From the NCBI GenBank assembly GCA_025451715.1, contig JANWJY010000135.1, forward strand, positions 1 to 7,876: a stretch of DNA of 7,876 nucleotides, given 5' to 3'. Both the position numbers and the translations under genes were made by a program. This DNA is from Fimbriimonadaceae bacterium. GTDB taxonomy: Bacteria; Armatimonadota; Fimbriimonadia; Fimbriimonadales; Fimbriimonadaceae. Below, one piece after another: positions 1 through 5,686 of this stretch. The first letter of the stretch is position 1. Each line of letters starts with the position of its first letter. The notes under the pieces are model-generated. The model did not search any database, was not told the DNA's origin, and worked only from the letters and a program-made list of their open reading frames with translations.

Positions 1-643
1 CGTCGACCAGCAGCTGCGCTCCGTTGCGGCGGGCCAGGGCACACAAATCTCGCAAAGGCGATTGCACGCCGTCCATGCTGAAGACGCCGTCGGTGACGAT
101 CATCTTCTTGGCAAATCCCTTCTCGTTCGCGCTCTTGAGGCACTTTTCGAGTTGGTCCATGTCCTTGTGCGCGTAGACCCAGCCTTCACTTTTTCGATAG
201 GCGGCCGACGAGAGGCGGACGCCATCGATGATGGACGCATGGTTGAGCTCGTCGCTGATCACGACGTCCTTGTCGGTCAGGACCGCAGGGATGCAGCCAC
301 TGTTCGCGGTGAAACCGCTCGTGAACACGAGCACGGCCTCGACGTGCTTGAACTTTGCAAGCCGATCCTCAAGCTCTTGGTGCACGGCCATCGTTCCGCC
401 GATCCAGCGGACGGCTCCCGCGCCGACTCCCCACTTGTCGATCGCCTCCAACGCTGCTTTTTTCACGCGAGGATGGTTTGCAAGGCCAAGATAATTGTTC
501 GACGAGAGGTTGACGACCTCTTTGCCGTCCATCTTCACGCGGCCACTGGCGGGTGACTCAAGGATGCGCGGCGTCTTGTAGAGGTGCTTGTCCTTCAGCT
601 CCTGGATGTTTCGCTGGAGCCAGTTCTGAAGCGTCGGATTCAT
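1..643 (-). CDS. kbl: 2-amino-3-ketobutyrate CoA ligase / glycine C-acetyltransferase, N-terminal 214 residues (cut by window edge)
   Basis: PLP enzyme of the alpha-oxoamine synthase family. In threonine breakdown it cleaves 2-amino-3-oxobutyrate with CoA to glycine and acetyl-CoA, in the cytosol. The start is ATG at 643-641 (MNPTLQNWLQ...), and the frame stays open to the window edge. Visible family blocks are NLSSNNYLGLANHP (residues 45-58), the Gly-rich GVGAGAVRWIGGT (72-84), VFTSGFTANSG (106-116), DELNHASIIDGVRL (131-144; H135 is the expected PLP-stacking His) and TDGVFSMDG (184-192). The cut falls inside LLVD (211-214), the beginning of the VDD-[AS]-H motif that supplies the PLP-binding Asp. 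About 54% of a roughly 395-residue protein is present, and the Schiff-base Lys lies outside. NHASIIDGVRL favours Kbl over the related BioF. The gene follows the CAP gene by 21 bp, so cotranscription is likely. A threonine dehydrogenase next to it would fit but is not visible. Confidence 0.93.
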   Translation of the reverse strand, partial: MNPTLQNWLQRNIQELKDKHLYKTPRILESPASGRVKMDGKEVVNLSSNNYLGLANHPRVKKAALEAIDKWGVGAGAVRWIGGTMAVHQELEDRLAKFKHVEAVLVFTSGFTANSGCIPAVLTDKDVVISDELNHASIIDGVRLSSAAYRKSEGWVYAHKDMDQLEKCLKSANEKGFAKKMIVTDGVFSMDGVQSPLRDLCALARRNGAQLLVD

Positions 644-646
644 CTG

Positions 647-662
647 CCGAGAGGTTACTCGG
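647..662 (-). promoter_or_regulatory. Small hairpin in the leader of kbl
   Basis: Read on the minus strand, CCGAG, a 6-nt loop and CTCGG form a perfect 5-bp stem that ends three bases before the kbl ATG, in the 21-bp gap after the CAP stop. No AGGAGG-like ribosome binding site is visible there. A near-identical element precedes the methylisocitrate lyase start at 3009-3022. A role in translation initiation is inference only. Confidence 0.35.
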
Positions 663-664
663 TT

Positions 665-1453
665 TCAGCGGGAGGTCGTGAACGTCGACCGCGCCCTGTG
701 CGAGCCGGAAGAGTTCGTGTAAGCGATCACGACCGTGTACTTCGTGTCTTTCACGAGCGGTTTGTGCGGGATGACGATGATCGCACGCTCTGCGTGCTCG
801 TCGTTGCCTGGGTGCAGAACGAGCGACCGCACGTTGCCGTTCGGTCCTGTGAGCCGCGCGGAGACGAAGCGGAATCCTTGTGCCACGGAGCCGAACGCGG
901 CGAGCACGATCGGATAGCCGACCGCGCCGCGGAGGTTTGCACCGCGGAGCGGGTCGGGGGTCTCGATTCCGTCCCAAAGCGTCTGGACGTTTCTTGCACC
1001 GTTCGCGGGCGAGACCACCGCTCCGTCGCCGGAGTCGCCGCCGAACTTGATGCAGAGCGTGCCCTGTGCGAACGATCCGCCGAAGTCGGGGGTCGCTGGT
1101 TGGAGGAACAGCACACGGTGGTAGGGCGCGTCGAAGAGCCCTCGGACCATGTCTTCGATTCCAAAGTCGCCCCACGCGACGGCCTCGCTGTTCGATCCTC
1201 TGTAGCCAAAGTGGCGCGCGCGGTCGCCGGGGGTGCGACCGGTGTAGCCGTCGCCGCTGGGAGTTTGGCCGTGCCCCGAGGTGCGGTTGGAGCGCATGTA
1301 TCGGGTGTGCGAGGACGCTGCCTCTTGAAGGGACCTGTTGGGTCGAACGGACGCAAGGCCGTGTTCTCGTCGAATCTCGTCGACGAGCGACCGGACGTCC
1401 GTCACGACGGGCGAACCGGCTAGGATGGCGCAAATCCCTAACGCTGTATACAT
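665..1453 (-). CDS. CAP-domain (SCP/PR-1/YkwD-like) protein with C-terminal Ig-like region, probably exported
   Basis: 262 residues. The N-terminal half resembles a bacterial CAP domain: VRSLVDEIRREHGL (residues 20-33) is the usual opening helix, then SSHTRYM with H49, a second His at 61, SEAVAWG with E90, a helix DMVRGLFDAPYHR (101-113) with H112, and GTLCIKFGG (131-139). These His and Glu positions match the CAP cavity residues. The segment 146-180 (PANGA...WDGIETPDPL...GYPIVL) and the end 215-262, finishing in STFTT, match the linker and Ig-like beta domain often found behind bacterial CAP domains. The first 18 residues are hydrophobic but lack basic residues, so the signal peptide is plausible and atypical. 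ATG 1453 is the only usable start, because an in-frame stop lies 12 codons upstream with no ATG, GTG or TTG between. It sits 21 bp before kbl, probably in the same transcript. The molecular function of bacterial CAP proteins is mostly unknown. Confidence 0.82.
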   Translation of the reverse strand: MYTALGICAILAGSPVVTDVRSLVDEIRREHGLASVRPNRSLQEAASSHTRYMRSNRTSGHGQTPSGDGYTGRTPGDRARHFGYRGSNSEAVAWGDFGIEDMVRGLFDAPYHRVLFLQPATPDFGGSFAQGTLCIKFGGDSGDGAVVSPANGARNVQTLWDGIETPDPLRGANLRGAVGYPIVLAAFGSVAQGFRFVSARLTGPNGNVRSLVLHPGNDEHAERAIIVIPHKPLVKDTKYTVVIAYTNSSGSHRARSTFTTSR

Positions 1454-1598
1454 CCCGGTATAGCGTCCATTAATCCTGACGCTTCGTTATTATCGGGCGT
1501 TACAGGCTGGGCCCACTTCTGGCGTGGTTTGAACCTGAAAAAAGTCCCTAGGCCCGGTTCTAAAGTGCAGACGCTATAGTCCGGGCAGGGGCCGAGAC
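1454..1598. promoter_or_regulatory. Intergenic region between rmuC and the CAP gene, with inverted motif copies
   Basis: This 145-bp gap follows the rmuC stop and precedes the CAP start (both leftward). CCCGGTATAGCGTC (1454-1467) and GACGCTATAGTCCGGG (1570-1585) are inverted with respect to each other, sharing a perfect 9-bp core (TATAGCGTC / GACGCTATA) and flanking CCCGG. A third, imperfect copy with one inserted base (ACGCTGTATA, 1441-1450) lies inside the CAP coding start. On the minus strand GATAAT (1494-1489) matches a -10 box at 5 of 6 positions and would give a leader of about 29 nt; I see no matching -35 box. A run of six T on the minus strand (1543-1538) after a GC-rich stretch, inside a weak GAACC/GGTTC inverted repeat (1531-1535 and 1556-1560), could be a poor rmuC terminator. 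No open reading frame of interest is present. Confidence 0.4.
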
Positions 1599-2888
1599 TC
1601 AGGGTTTAGGGTCTAGGTCAATGGACTCGTGTTCGGAGAAACCGAGAGCGGCCTGTCGCGTGAGCTCTTCGGCAGTGAGTTGGCGCAGTGCGACTTCGAT
1701 TGGCTCGATCGCGGCCATCTCCTTGTTGGACTGCACGCCATGGTCTTTGAACTTCCTCGCGGCAGGCAAGACGCGGGACTCGAGCGAACTGCCAAAGTCG
1801 TTGTACGCGTTGCCAGCGTTCTTGAGGGCCTTGCCGAGCTTGTTGTAATCGTCGACGATCTTGCTGATGCGGTCATAGAGCAGCGCACCATCTTTCTGAA
1901 CTTCTTTCGCAAGTTGTGCGAGCTTGTCCTGCTGCCACCCGTAGTTGACGGCTCTGAGCAAGGCGAGCAGTGTCGTCGGCGTCGCGATGACGACGTTGCA
2001 CTCCATGCACTCTTCGATCAGCGACGGTCTGCTCTCGACCGCCGTTCTGAATGCCGATTCGCTGGGGATGAACATGACTGTGAAGTCGGGCGCGCCTTCT
2101 CGCTTTGAGTAGTCGCGCCGCTTGAGCTCTTTGGCGTGATCATAGAGCTTTCCGCCGTGCGCACGGAAGTAGTTGCCGCGCATGTCCTCGTCTTGCGTCT
2201 CGAGGCCGTCAATGTAGGCGCGCATCGGTGCCTTGCTATCGATGATGAGGACGCGTTTGCCGGGGAGGCTGACGATCATGTCTGGTCGCTGGCTGCCGTC
2301 GTCGTCCGTACTCGTCGACTGCTGATCGAATGTGTAGTGCTCTTGGAGCCCTGCCATTTCGACGACTCGCTCGAGCACCATCTCGCCCCAGCTGCCAGCG
2401 GAGCCGGGATCCTGCAGCGCCTTTACGAGTCGGTTGGTCTCTTTTGTGAGGCCGCCCTGTTGCTCGCCGAGCGACTTGATCTGTTCGATGAGCGACTCGT
2501 ACGCTCCCTTGCGCTCCTTCTCAATGTCGCGGTTGTGGCCGTCGAGGTCCTTGAGGCGCTCGTGAAACGGCTTGAGCGTCTCCTCGATCGACTTTGTGCG
2601 CTGTGCGAGGTCGCCGTCGGAGAGCTTCTTGTGCTCCTCGAGCGCCTGCGTGAGGTTTTTAAGGGAGATCGCGTCGAAGGAGTCGCGCATCTTCTGCTCC
2701 GCGTCGGCGTACGCTGCGATGACTTTGGCGTGCGTTGCTTCGCGCTCGGCAAGCTGGGTCTCGAGCTTGATCTTGTCCGCCACGGCGCCTTCGTTGGCGG
2801 CGACCCTCGCTTTCAGACCAGGCACGACGATGAAGTACGCACCGAGCGCACCGAGCACGACACCGACGAGTCCCCAGACTGCTTCCAT
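1599..2888 (-). CDS. rmuC: RmuC family DNA recombination protein
   Basis: 429 residues, a usual length for RmuC. The family limits recombination at inverted repeats in E. coli and is predicted to have a PD-(D/E)XK nuclease fold. Residues 4-22 form a hydrophobic N-terminal membrane anchor, followed by a long charged coiled coil (about 28-158). The conserved C-terminal domain starts with GSWGEMVLERVVEMAGL (165-181). RPDMIVSLPG (201-210) followed by IIDSKAP (215-221) gives P202-D203 and D217-x-K219, consistent with the nuclease motif. YDHAKELKRRDYS (249-261), PDFTVMFIPSESAF (267-280) and ATPTTLLALLRAV (302-314) are typical family blocks. The reading frame stays open far upstream, to 3470, but that extension is low-complexity Arg/Ser-rich translation antisense to the lyase gene; ATG 2888 begins exactly at the anchor. 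A TATACT box lies 7 nt before this ATG, so the message may be leaderless. It is divergent from the lyase gene across 137 bp. Confidence 0.95.
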   Translation of the reverse strand: MEAVWGLVGVVLGALGAYFIVVPGLKARVAANEGAVADKIKLETQLAEREATHAKVIAAYADAEQKMRDSFDAISLKNLTQALEEHKKLSDGDLAQRTKSIEETLKPFHERLKDLDGHNRDIEKERKGAYESLIEQIKSLGEQQGGLTKETNRLVKALQDPGSAGSWGEMVLERVVEMAGLQEHYTFDQQSTSTDDDGSQRPDMIVSLPGKRVLIIDSKAPMRAYIDGLETQDEDMRGNYFRAHGGKLYDHAKELKRRDYSKREGAPDFTVMFIPSESAFRTAVESRPSLIEECMECNVVIATPTTLLALLRAVNYGWQQDKLAQLAKEVQKDGALLYDRISKIVDDYNKLGKALKNAGNAYNDFGSSLESRVLPAARKFKDHGVQSNKEMAAIEPIEVALRQLTAEELTRQAALGFSEHESIDLDPKP

Positions 2889-2895
2889 CCCAAAT

Positions 2896-2901
2896 AGTAT
2901 A
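2896..2901 (-). promoter_or_regulatory. Putative -10 box for rmuC, leaderless spacing
   Basis: TATACT on the minus strand matches the -10 consensus at 5 of 6 positions. Only seven bases (ATTTGGG) separate it from the rmuC ATG, which would place the transcription start at or within a base or two of the start codon. No clear -35 hexamer is visible 16-18 bp upstream. No Shine-Dalgarno sequence is present, which is consistent with a leaderless transcript. Confidence 0.45.
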
Positions 2902-2966
2902 TCTCTGTCTGCCCTTCGGCGTTGATGAGATGGCTCCGCGCTTTTGCCGGGGTTTTGCGAACAGCC

Positions 2967-2998
2967 CCTCACCCCCATGCGCTCTCCTCCGGAGGGGA
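2967..2998. repeat. C-rich palindromic intergenic repeat, copy A (diverged)
   Basis: CCTCACCCCC (2967-2976), then ATGC, then a palindrome whose arms 2983-2990 and 2991-2998 pair over 8 bp with one G-T pair (core CCTCCGGAGG). The first part is identical to 5136-5145, and both copies continue with TGC and CTCTCC, so this looks like a second, diverged member of the same element. It lies in the divergent spacer between rmuC and the lyase gene. An in-frame ATG at 2930 would translate through it, which argues against that ATG being the lyase start. Confidence 0.5.
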
Positions 2999-3008
2999 AG
3001 CGGGAGCG

Positions 3009-3022
3009 CCGAGTATCCTCGG
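3009..3022 (+). promoter_or_regulatory. Small hairpin directly before the methylisocitrate lyase start
   Basis: CCGAG (3009-3013), loop TATC and CTCGG (3018-3022) form a perfect 5-bp stem ending three bases before the ATG at 3026. It closely resembles the hairpin before kbl at 647-662 (minus strand). The GGAAG that overlaps its 3' arm is too close to the ATG to be a normal ribosome binding site. Confidence 0.35.
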
Positions 3023-3025
3023 AAG

Positions 3026-3910
3026 ATGCTCCACGCACCGCTCGAGTCCCCCGGCGCGATACTTCGCAAAGAGTTTGAGAAGGGGATCGTGGTGCTGCCG
3101 GGGGCGTACAACGCGCTTTCTGCCCTCTGCGCGTACAAGGCGGGGGCGAAGGCGGTGTACATGAGCGGCGGGGCGATGACGAACGCGCAGCTCGGCGTGC
3201 CGGACATCGCGCTGATGACACTGAACGAGATGTCGTCAGTCGTCGCGCAGGCGTGTCAGATCGCGCCTGTTCCCGTGGTGAGCGACGCCGACACGGGCTT
3301 TGGAGCGGAGTGGAGCGCAGTTCGGACCGTGATCGAGTTTGAAAGAGCGGGCGCGGCGGCGATCCACATCGAGGACCAGGTCGCTCCCAAGCGCTGTGGG
3401 CACCTCGACGGTAAGGCCGTCGTGCCGTCAGAAGAAATGTGCGCGAAGCTCCGTGCAGCCGTGTCAGCAAAGCGCGATCCTAGCTTTCTCGTGATCGCGC
3501 GTACGGACGCGACGAGCGTCGAAGGGTTAGACAAGGCGGTCGAGCGCGCAAAGGCGTATGTCGACGCAGGCGCCGACGCGGTGTTCCCCGAAGGCCTCGC
3601 GAGCGAAGAAGAGTTCGAGCAGTTCCGCAAGGCGATCCCGAAGACGCCGCTACTCGCGAACATGACGGAGTTCGGCAAGACGCCGCTCATCCCGGCCGCG
3701 CGCTTCGGCCAGATGGGGTACCAGATGGTGATCTTCCCGGTGACAGCTCTGCGCGTGACGCTGAAGGCGCTCGACGCTCTTTATGCGGACCTGCTCAAGA
3801 CCGGCACCCAGGCGGCATGGATTGAGAAGATGGCGGCGAGGGAAGAGCTTTACGAGCGGATCGACTATCCCGACTACACCTCCAAGGGCAAGGAATGGCA
3901 GCGCGACTAG
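3026..3910 (+). CDS. prpB: Methylisocitrate lyase (isocitrate lyase / PEP mutase superfamily)
   Basis: 294 residues, the normal size for PrpB. The enzyme cleaves 2-methylisocitrate to pyruvate and succinate, the last step of the methylcitrate cycle of propionate breakdown, in the cytosol with Mg2+. The signature KRCGHL is at 122-127 with catalytic C124. SDADTGFG (86-93) carries metal-ligand Asp 87 and 89, HIEDQ (114-118) carries H114 and E116, IARTDA (157-162) carries R159, and FPEG (187-190) carries E189. These match the E. coli PrpB active-site set at nearly the same numbering. The family usually begins with a 'SPGA.LR' helix and a 'PGAYNALSA' strand; here these are SPGAILR (8-14) and PGAYNALSA (25-33), so ATG 3026 fits. 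An in-frame ATG at 2930 adds 32 residues that translate an intergenic repeat and is rejected. The next gene is a citrate synthase homologue 80 bp downstream, which supports a methylcitrate role. Other lyases of this superfamily (for example 2,3-dimethylmalate lyase) cannot be fully excluded. Confidence 0.88.
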   Translation: MLHAPLESPGAILRKEFEKGIVVLPGAYNALSALCAYKAGAKAVYMSGGAMTNAQLGVPDIALMTLNEMSSVVAQACQIAPVPVVSDADTGFGAEWSAVRTVIEFERAGAAAIHIEDQVAPKRCGHLDGKAVVPSEEMCAKLRAAVSAKRDPSFLVIARTDATSVEGLDKAVERAKAYVDAGADAVFPEGLASEEEFEQFRKAIPKTPLLANMTEFGKTPLIPAARFGQMGYQMVIFPVTALRVTLKALDALYADLLKTGTQAAWIEKMAAREELYERIDYPDYTSKGKEWQRD

Positions 3911-3990
3911 GCCCTTGGGGCCAAAAACCCCTCTGGTAGACTCGCCATAACTTACGGGCTCAGTTTTGAACCCGAAAAGAGCGGCAGAAG
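3911..3990 (+). promoter_or_regulatory. 80-bp leader between the lyase and citrate synthase genes, with two small hairpins
   Basis: GGCCC-TTG-GGGCC (3910-3922) overlaps the last base of the lyase stop codon and is followed by five A, not T, so it is not an intrinsic terminator in the forward direction. A second stem pairs CGGG (3955-3958) with CCCG (3971-3974) and, after one C-A mismatch, TCA (3960-3962) with TGA (3967-3969) around a GTTT loop. CATAAC near 3945-3951 is a weak -10-like match without a -35 partner. Read-through from the lyase gene is the simpler assumption. The bases before the ATG (GAGCGGCAGAAG) give only a poor ribosome binding site. Confidence 0.3.
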
Positions 3991-5133
3991 ATGAGCGCGA
4001 CGACCTATCCGAACTACAGCCCGGGACTCGAGGGCGTGATCGCGGGGATTACGACCACCTCGGACATCAGCAGCGAAGAGAGCCGGCTGATCTATCGCGG
4101 CTACGACGTGCACGACCTGGCCAGCAAGGGCACGTTCGAGCAGACCGCGTATCTGTTGCTCTACGGGAAGCTTCCCAACCGCTCCGAGCTCGACGCGTTC
4201 GAGAAAACCCTCAAGGATGAGAGGGAAGTGCCGAAGGAGGTCCACGACGCGCTGCGCGCGCTGCCAAAAGACACGCACCCGATGGACATCTGCAAGGTCG
4301 GGTTCGCCGTCGTTGCGCCGTTCGACCCCGACTACGCCGCGCCCGCGACCGACCAGGCCGCGAACCTGCGCAAGGCGGTGCGGATCGTGGCGAAGGCTTC
4401 GACCATTATCGGTAACGGCCACCGCATCCGCAGCGGGCAAGAGCCACTTGCGACCAAGAAGGAGCACACGGTCGCCCAGAACTTCCTCTATCTCATCACT
4501 GGCAAGGATCCGGACGCCGAGACGGCGCACGTGCTCGACTCCTCTTTGACCTTGTATGCGGAGCACGGATTTAACGCCTCGACATTTGCGTGCCGCGTTA
4601 CGGTCGCTACTTTGAGCGACATCTACAGCGGCATCGTGACCGGTATCGGTACCTTACGCGGCCCTCTGCACGGTGGCGCAAACGAGGAGGCGATGAAGAT
4701 GATCCTCGAGATCGGGACTCCCGACAAAGCGGAGGCGTGGATCCGCGACGCGCTCGCCACCAAGAAGAAGATCATGGGCTTTGGGCACCGCGAATACAAG
4801 AAGCGCGACCCCCGCGCGATCTACATGACTAAGGTCGGTAAGGAGCTTTGCGAGAAGAAAGGCCAGACGCAGTGGTCGAAGATCGCCGACATCCTCGAGC
4901 ACGTGATGGAGACCGAGAAGGGGATCTATCCGAACGTGGACTTCCCGGCGGCGTACGCGTATTATGTTCTCGGTTTTCCGATCGACCTTTACACTCCGAT
5001 CTTCGTGATGGCGCGCGTGAGCGGTTGGTCGGCGCATGTGTTGGAGCAGCTCGCGAACAACCGCCTCATCCGCCCGGCTTGCATCTACGAGGGCCCGCAT
5101 TCTGCGACTTGGGTGCCGATCGAGCAGCGCTGA
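3991..5133 (+). CDS. Citrate synthase family protein, probably 2-methylcitrate synthase (PrpC-like)
   Basis: 380 residues, the length of the short bacterial citrate synthases (CitZ/PrpC type). It condenses an acyl-CoA (acetyl- or propionyl-CoA) with oxaloacetate. The opening PGLEGVIAG (11-19) and IYRGYDVHDLA (34-44) is typical of this type. LPKDTHPMD (91-99) is a family block. The catalytic residues are all present: H227 in LHGGANEE (226-233), H266 in GFGHREYKKRDPR (263-275, the citrate synthase signature) and D317 in PNVDFP (314-319). R343 (ARVSGW) and R361 (RLIRP) fit substrate carboxylate binding. The start ATG 3991 is favoured because the family N-terminus begins right after it. It follows the methylisocitrate lyase gene in the same direction and is probably cotranscribed. 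That neighbour points to 2-methylcitrate synthase, but the sequence alone does not separate this from a TCA citrate synthase, and many short enzymes accept both substrates. A strong palindrome lies 14 bp after the stop. Confidence 0.92.
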   Translation: MSATTYPNYSPGLEGVIAGITTTSDISSEESRLIYRGYDVHDLASKGTFEQTAYLLLYGKLPNRSELDAFEKTLKDEREVPKEVHDALRALPKDTHPMDICKVGFAVVAPFDPDYAAPATDQAANLRKAVRIVAKASTIIGNGHRIRSGQEPLATKKEHTVAQNFLYLITGKDPDAETAHVLDSSLTLYAEHGFNASTFACRVTVATLSDIYSGIVTGIGTLRGPLHGGANEEAMKMILEIGTPDKAEAWIRDALATKKKIMGFGHREYKKRDPRAIYMTKVGKELCEKKGQTQWSKIADILEHVMETEKGIYPNVDFPAAYAYYVLGFPIDLYTPIFVMARVSGWSAHVLEQLANNRLIRPACIYEGPHSATWVPIEQR

Positions 5134-5135
5134 TT

Positions 5136-5178
5136 CCTCACCCCCTGCCCCCTCTCCATTCAGTGAATGGAGAGGGGG
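5136..5178. repeat. C-rich palindromic intergenic repeat, copy B
   Basis: CCTCACCCCC (5136-5145) and TGC lead into a long perfect palindrome (described separately at 5148-5178). The leading block is identical to 2967-2976, and both copies then continue with TGC, CTCTCC and a G-rich 3' arm, suggesting one dispersed element family. The internal palindrome sequences differ, as expected if pairing rather than sequence is maintained. It fills most of the 52-bp gap between two convergent genes. Confidence 0.55.
5148..5178. terminator. Perfect 15-bp inverted repeat between convergent genes, likely bidirectional terminator
   Basis: CCCCCTCTCCATTCA (5148-5162), one G, and TGAATGGAGAGGGGG (5164-5178) are exact reverse complements. 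As RNA either strand would form a very stable hairpin of about 13 bp with a 5-nt loop. It lies 14 bp after the citrate synthase stop and 7 bp after the stop of the leftward NTF2-like gene. Neither side has a proper U-tract (forward: TTCAGATTTAA), so this is not a textbook intrinsic terminator. It may act with Rho, or mainly block 3'-end degradation. Confidence 0.6.
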
Positions 5179-5185
5179 TTCAGAT

Positions 5186-5686
5186 TTAACCACCCGGAAG
5201 ATACTGCTTCGGAAGCGGCGTCTTATCCGTCTCGCCCTGCCAGAGGATGGAGAGAACCGCCCACTGTTTGCCATCAAAACTCAATTGGATCGTGTTGATC
5301 CCGCGCTGGAACGGCTCACCGTCCTTGGTCGCGCTCGAAGAGTAAGTGCTCCAGACGTTGGCGATGTTGCCGTACTGCTCGGTCGTGCGCTTGATCTCGC
5401 GCTCGAAGAACGCCTGCTTCTCGAACGCGGGCGAGTTGCGCTCGACGTACTGCTCCGGCGTCATCTCGATAAGCCGCACTTGGCCAGCCTGTGTCGTGAC
5501 CGAGGCGCGCATCATGCCGCCTGGCGCGAAGACAGCCTTGAAGCGGTCCCAGTCGCGCTTGGCGCCGGCGGGGCCGGAGATGACGTCGTAGAGGGCTTTG
5601 ATGGTGCCGTCGATGGTGGCGAACTCGGTCGGTTGTGCCGCGGTCTGCGTTACGATTGCGGCAAGACAGCTCAGGGTTGCAAGCAT
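5186..5686 (-). CDS. Small exported NTF2-like (SnoaL/DUF4440-type) protein of unknown function
   Basis: 166 residues. The first 17 (MLATLSCLAAIVTQTAA) form a signal peptide with likely cleavage before QPTEF, although it lacks a basic residue; C7 is too early for a lipoprotein site. The mature part begins ATIDGTIKALYDVISGP (23-39), a helix typical of NTF2-like folds, then DWDRFKAVFAPGGMMR (45-60), where the equivalent 'W..F..lF..d' block of the family sits. EMTPEQYVER (74-83) and the strands ANVWSTYSSS (109-118), NTIQLSFDGKQWAVLSILWQ (131-150) complete the cone-shaped alpha+beta pattern. ATG 5686 was chosen because the signal peptide begins there; the frame is open to 5812 but the extra 42 residues cover the divergent spacer and the start of the neighbouring gene. 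Such proteins have varied or no catalytic roles and I cannot name a substrate. It converges on the citrate synthase gene and diverges from the propeller gene. Confidence 0.8.
   Translation of the reverse strand: MLATLSCLAAIVTQTAAQPTEFATIDGTIKALYDVISGPAGAKRDWDRFKAVFAPGGMMRASVTTQAGQVRLIEMTPEQYVERNSPAFEKQAFFEREIKRTTEQYGNIANVWSTYSSSATKDGEPFQRGINTIQLSFDGKQWAVLSILWQGETDKTPLPKQYLPGG

Noticed and set aside
584..1423. 279-residue plus-strand frame opposite the CAP gene, plus further overlapping frames there
   Set aside because: Only the minus-strand frame 665-1453 shows recognisable CAP and Ig-like motifs; the others are Arg/Ala/Val-rich shadows.
1601..1612. AGGGTTTAGGGT, resembling a plant-type telomere repeat
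   Set aside because: It is less than two units long and is simply the reverse complement of the last RmuC codons (Asp-Pro-Lys-Pro) and stop.
2136..2897. 253-residue open frame antisense to rmuC
   Set aside because: It lies wholly opposite the well-supported RmuC coding sequence. Its Leu/Val/Arg-rich translation resembles no family and mirrors the RmuC codons, as expected in GC-rich DNA.
2930..3025. Earlier in-frame ATG for the lyase gene
   Set aside because: The 32 extra residues translate a palindromic intergenic repeat and have no counterpart in PrpB proteins, which begin near the SPGA..R block.
2889..3470. Upstream extension of the rmuC frame by 194 residues
   Set aside because: The extension is Arg/Ser-rich low complexity and lies antisense to the lyase gene. 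The family N-terminus, a membrane anchor, begins exactly at ATG 2888.
3910..3922. GGCCC-TTG-GGGCC as a terminator for the lyase gene
   Set aside because: The stem is only 5 bp and is followed by A residues, not T, so it lacks the features of a forward intrinsic terminator; it is noted only as a leader structure.
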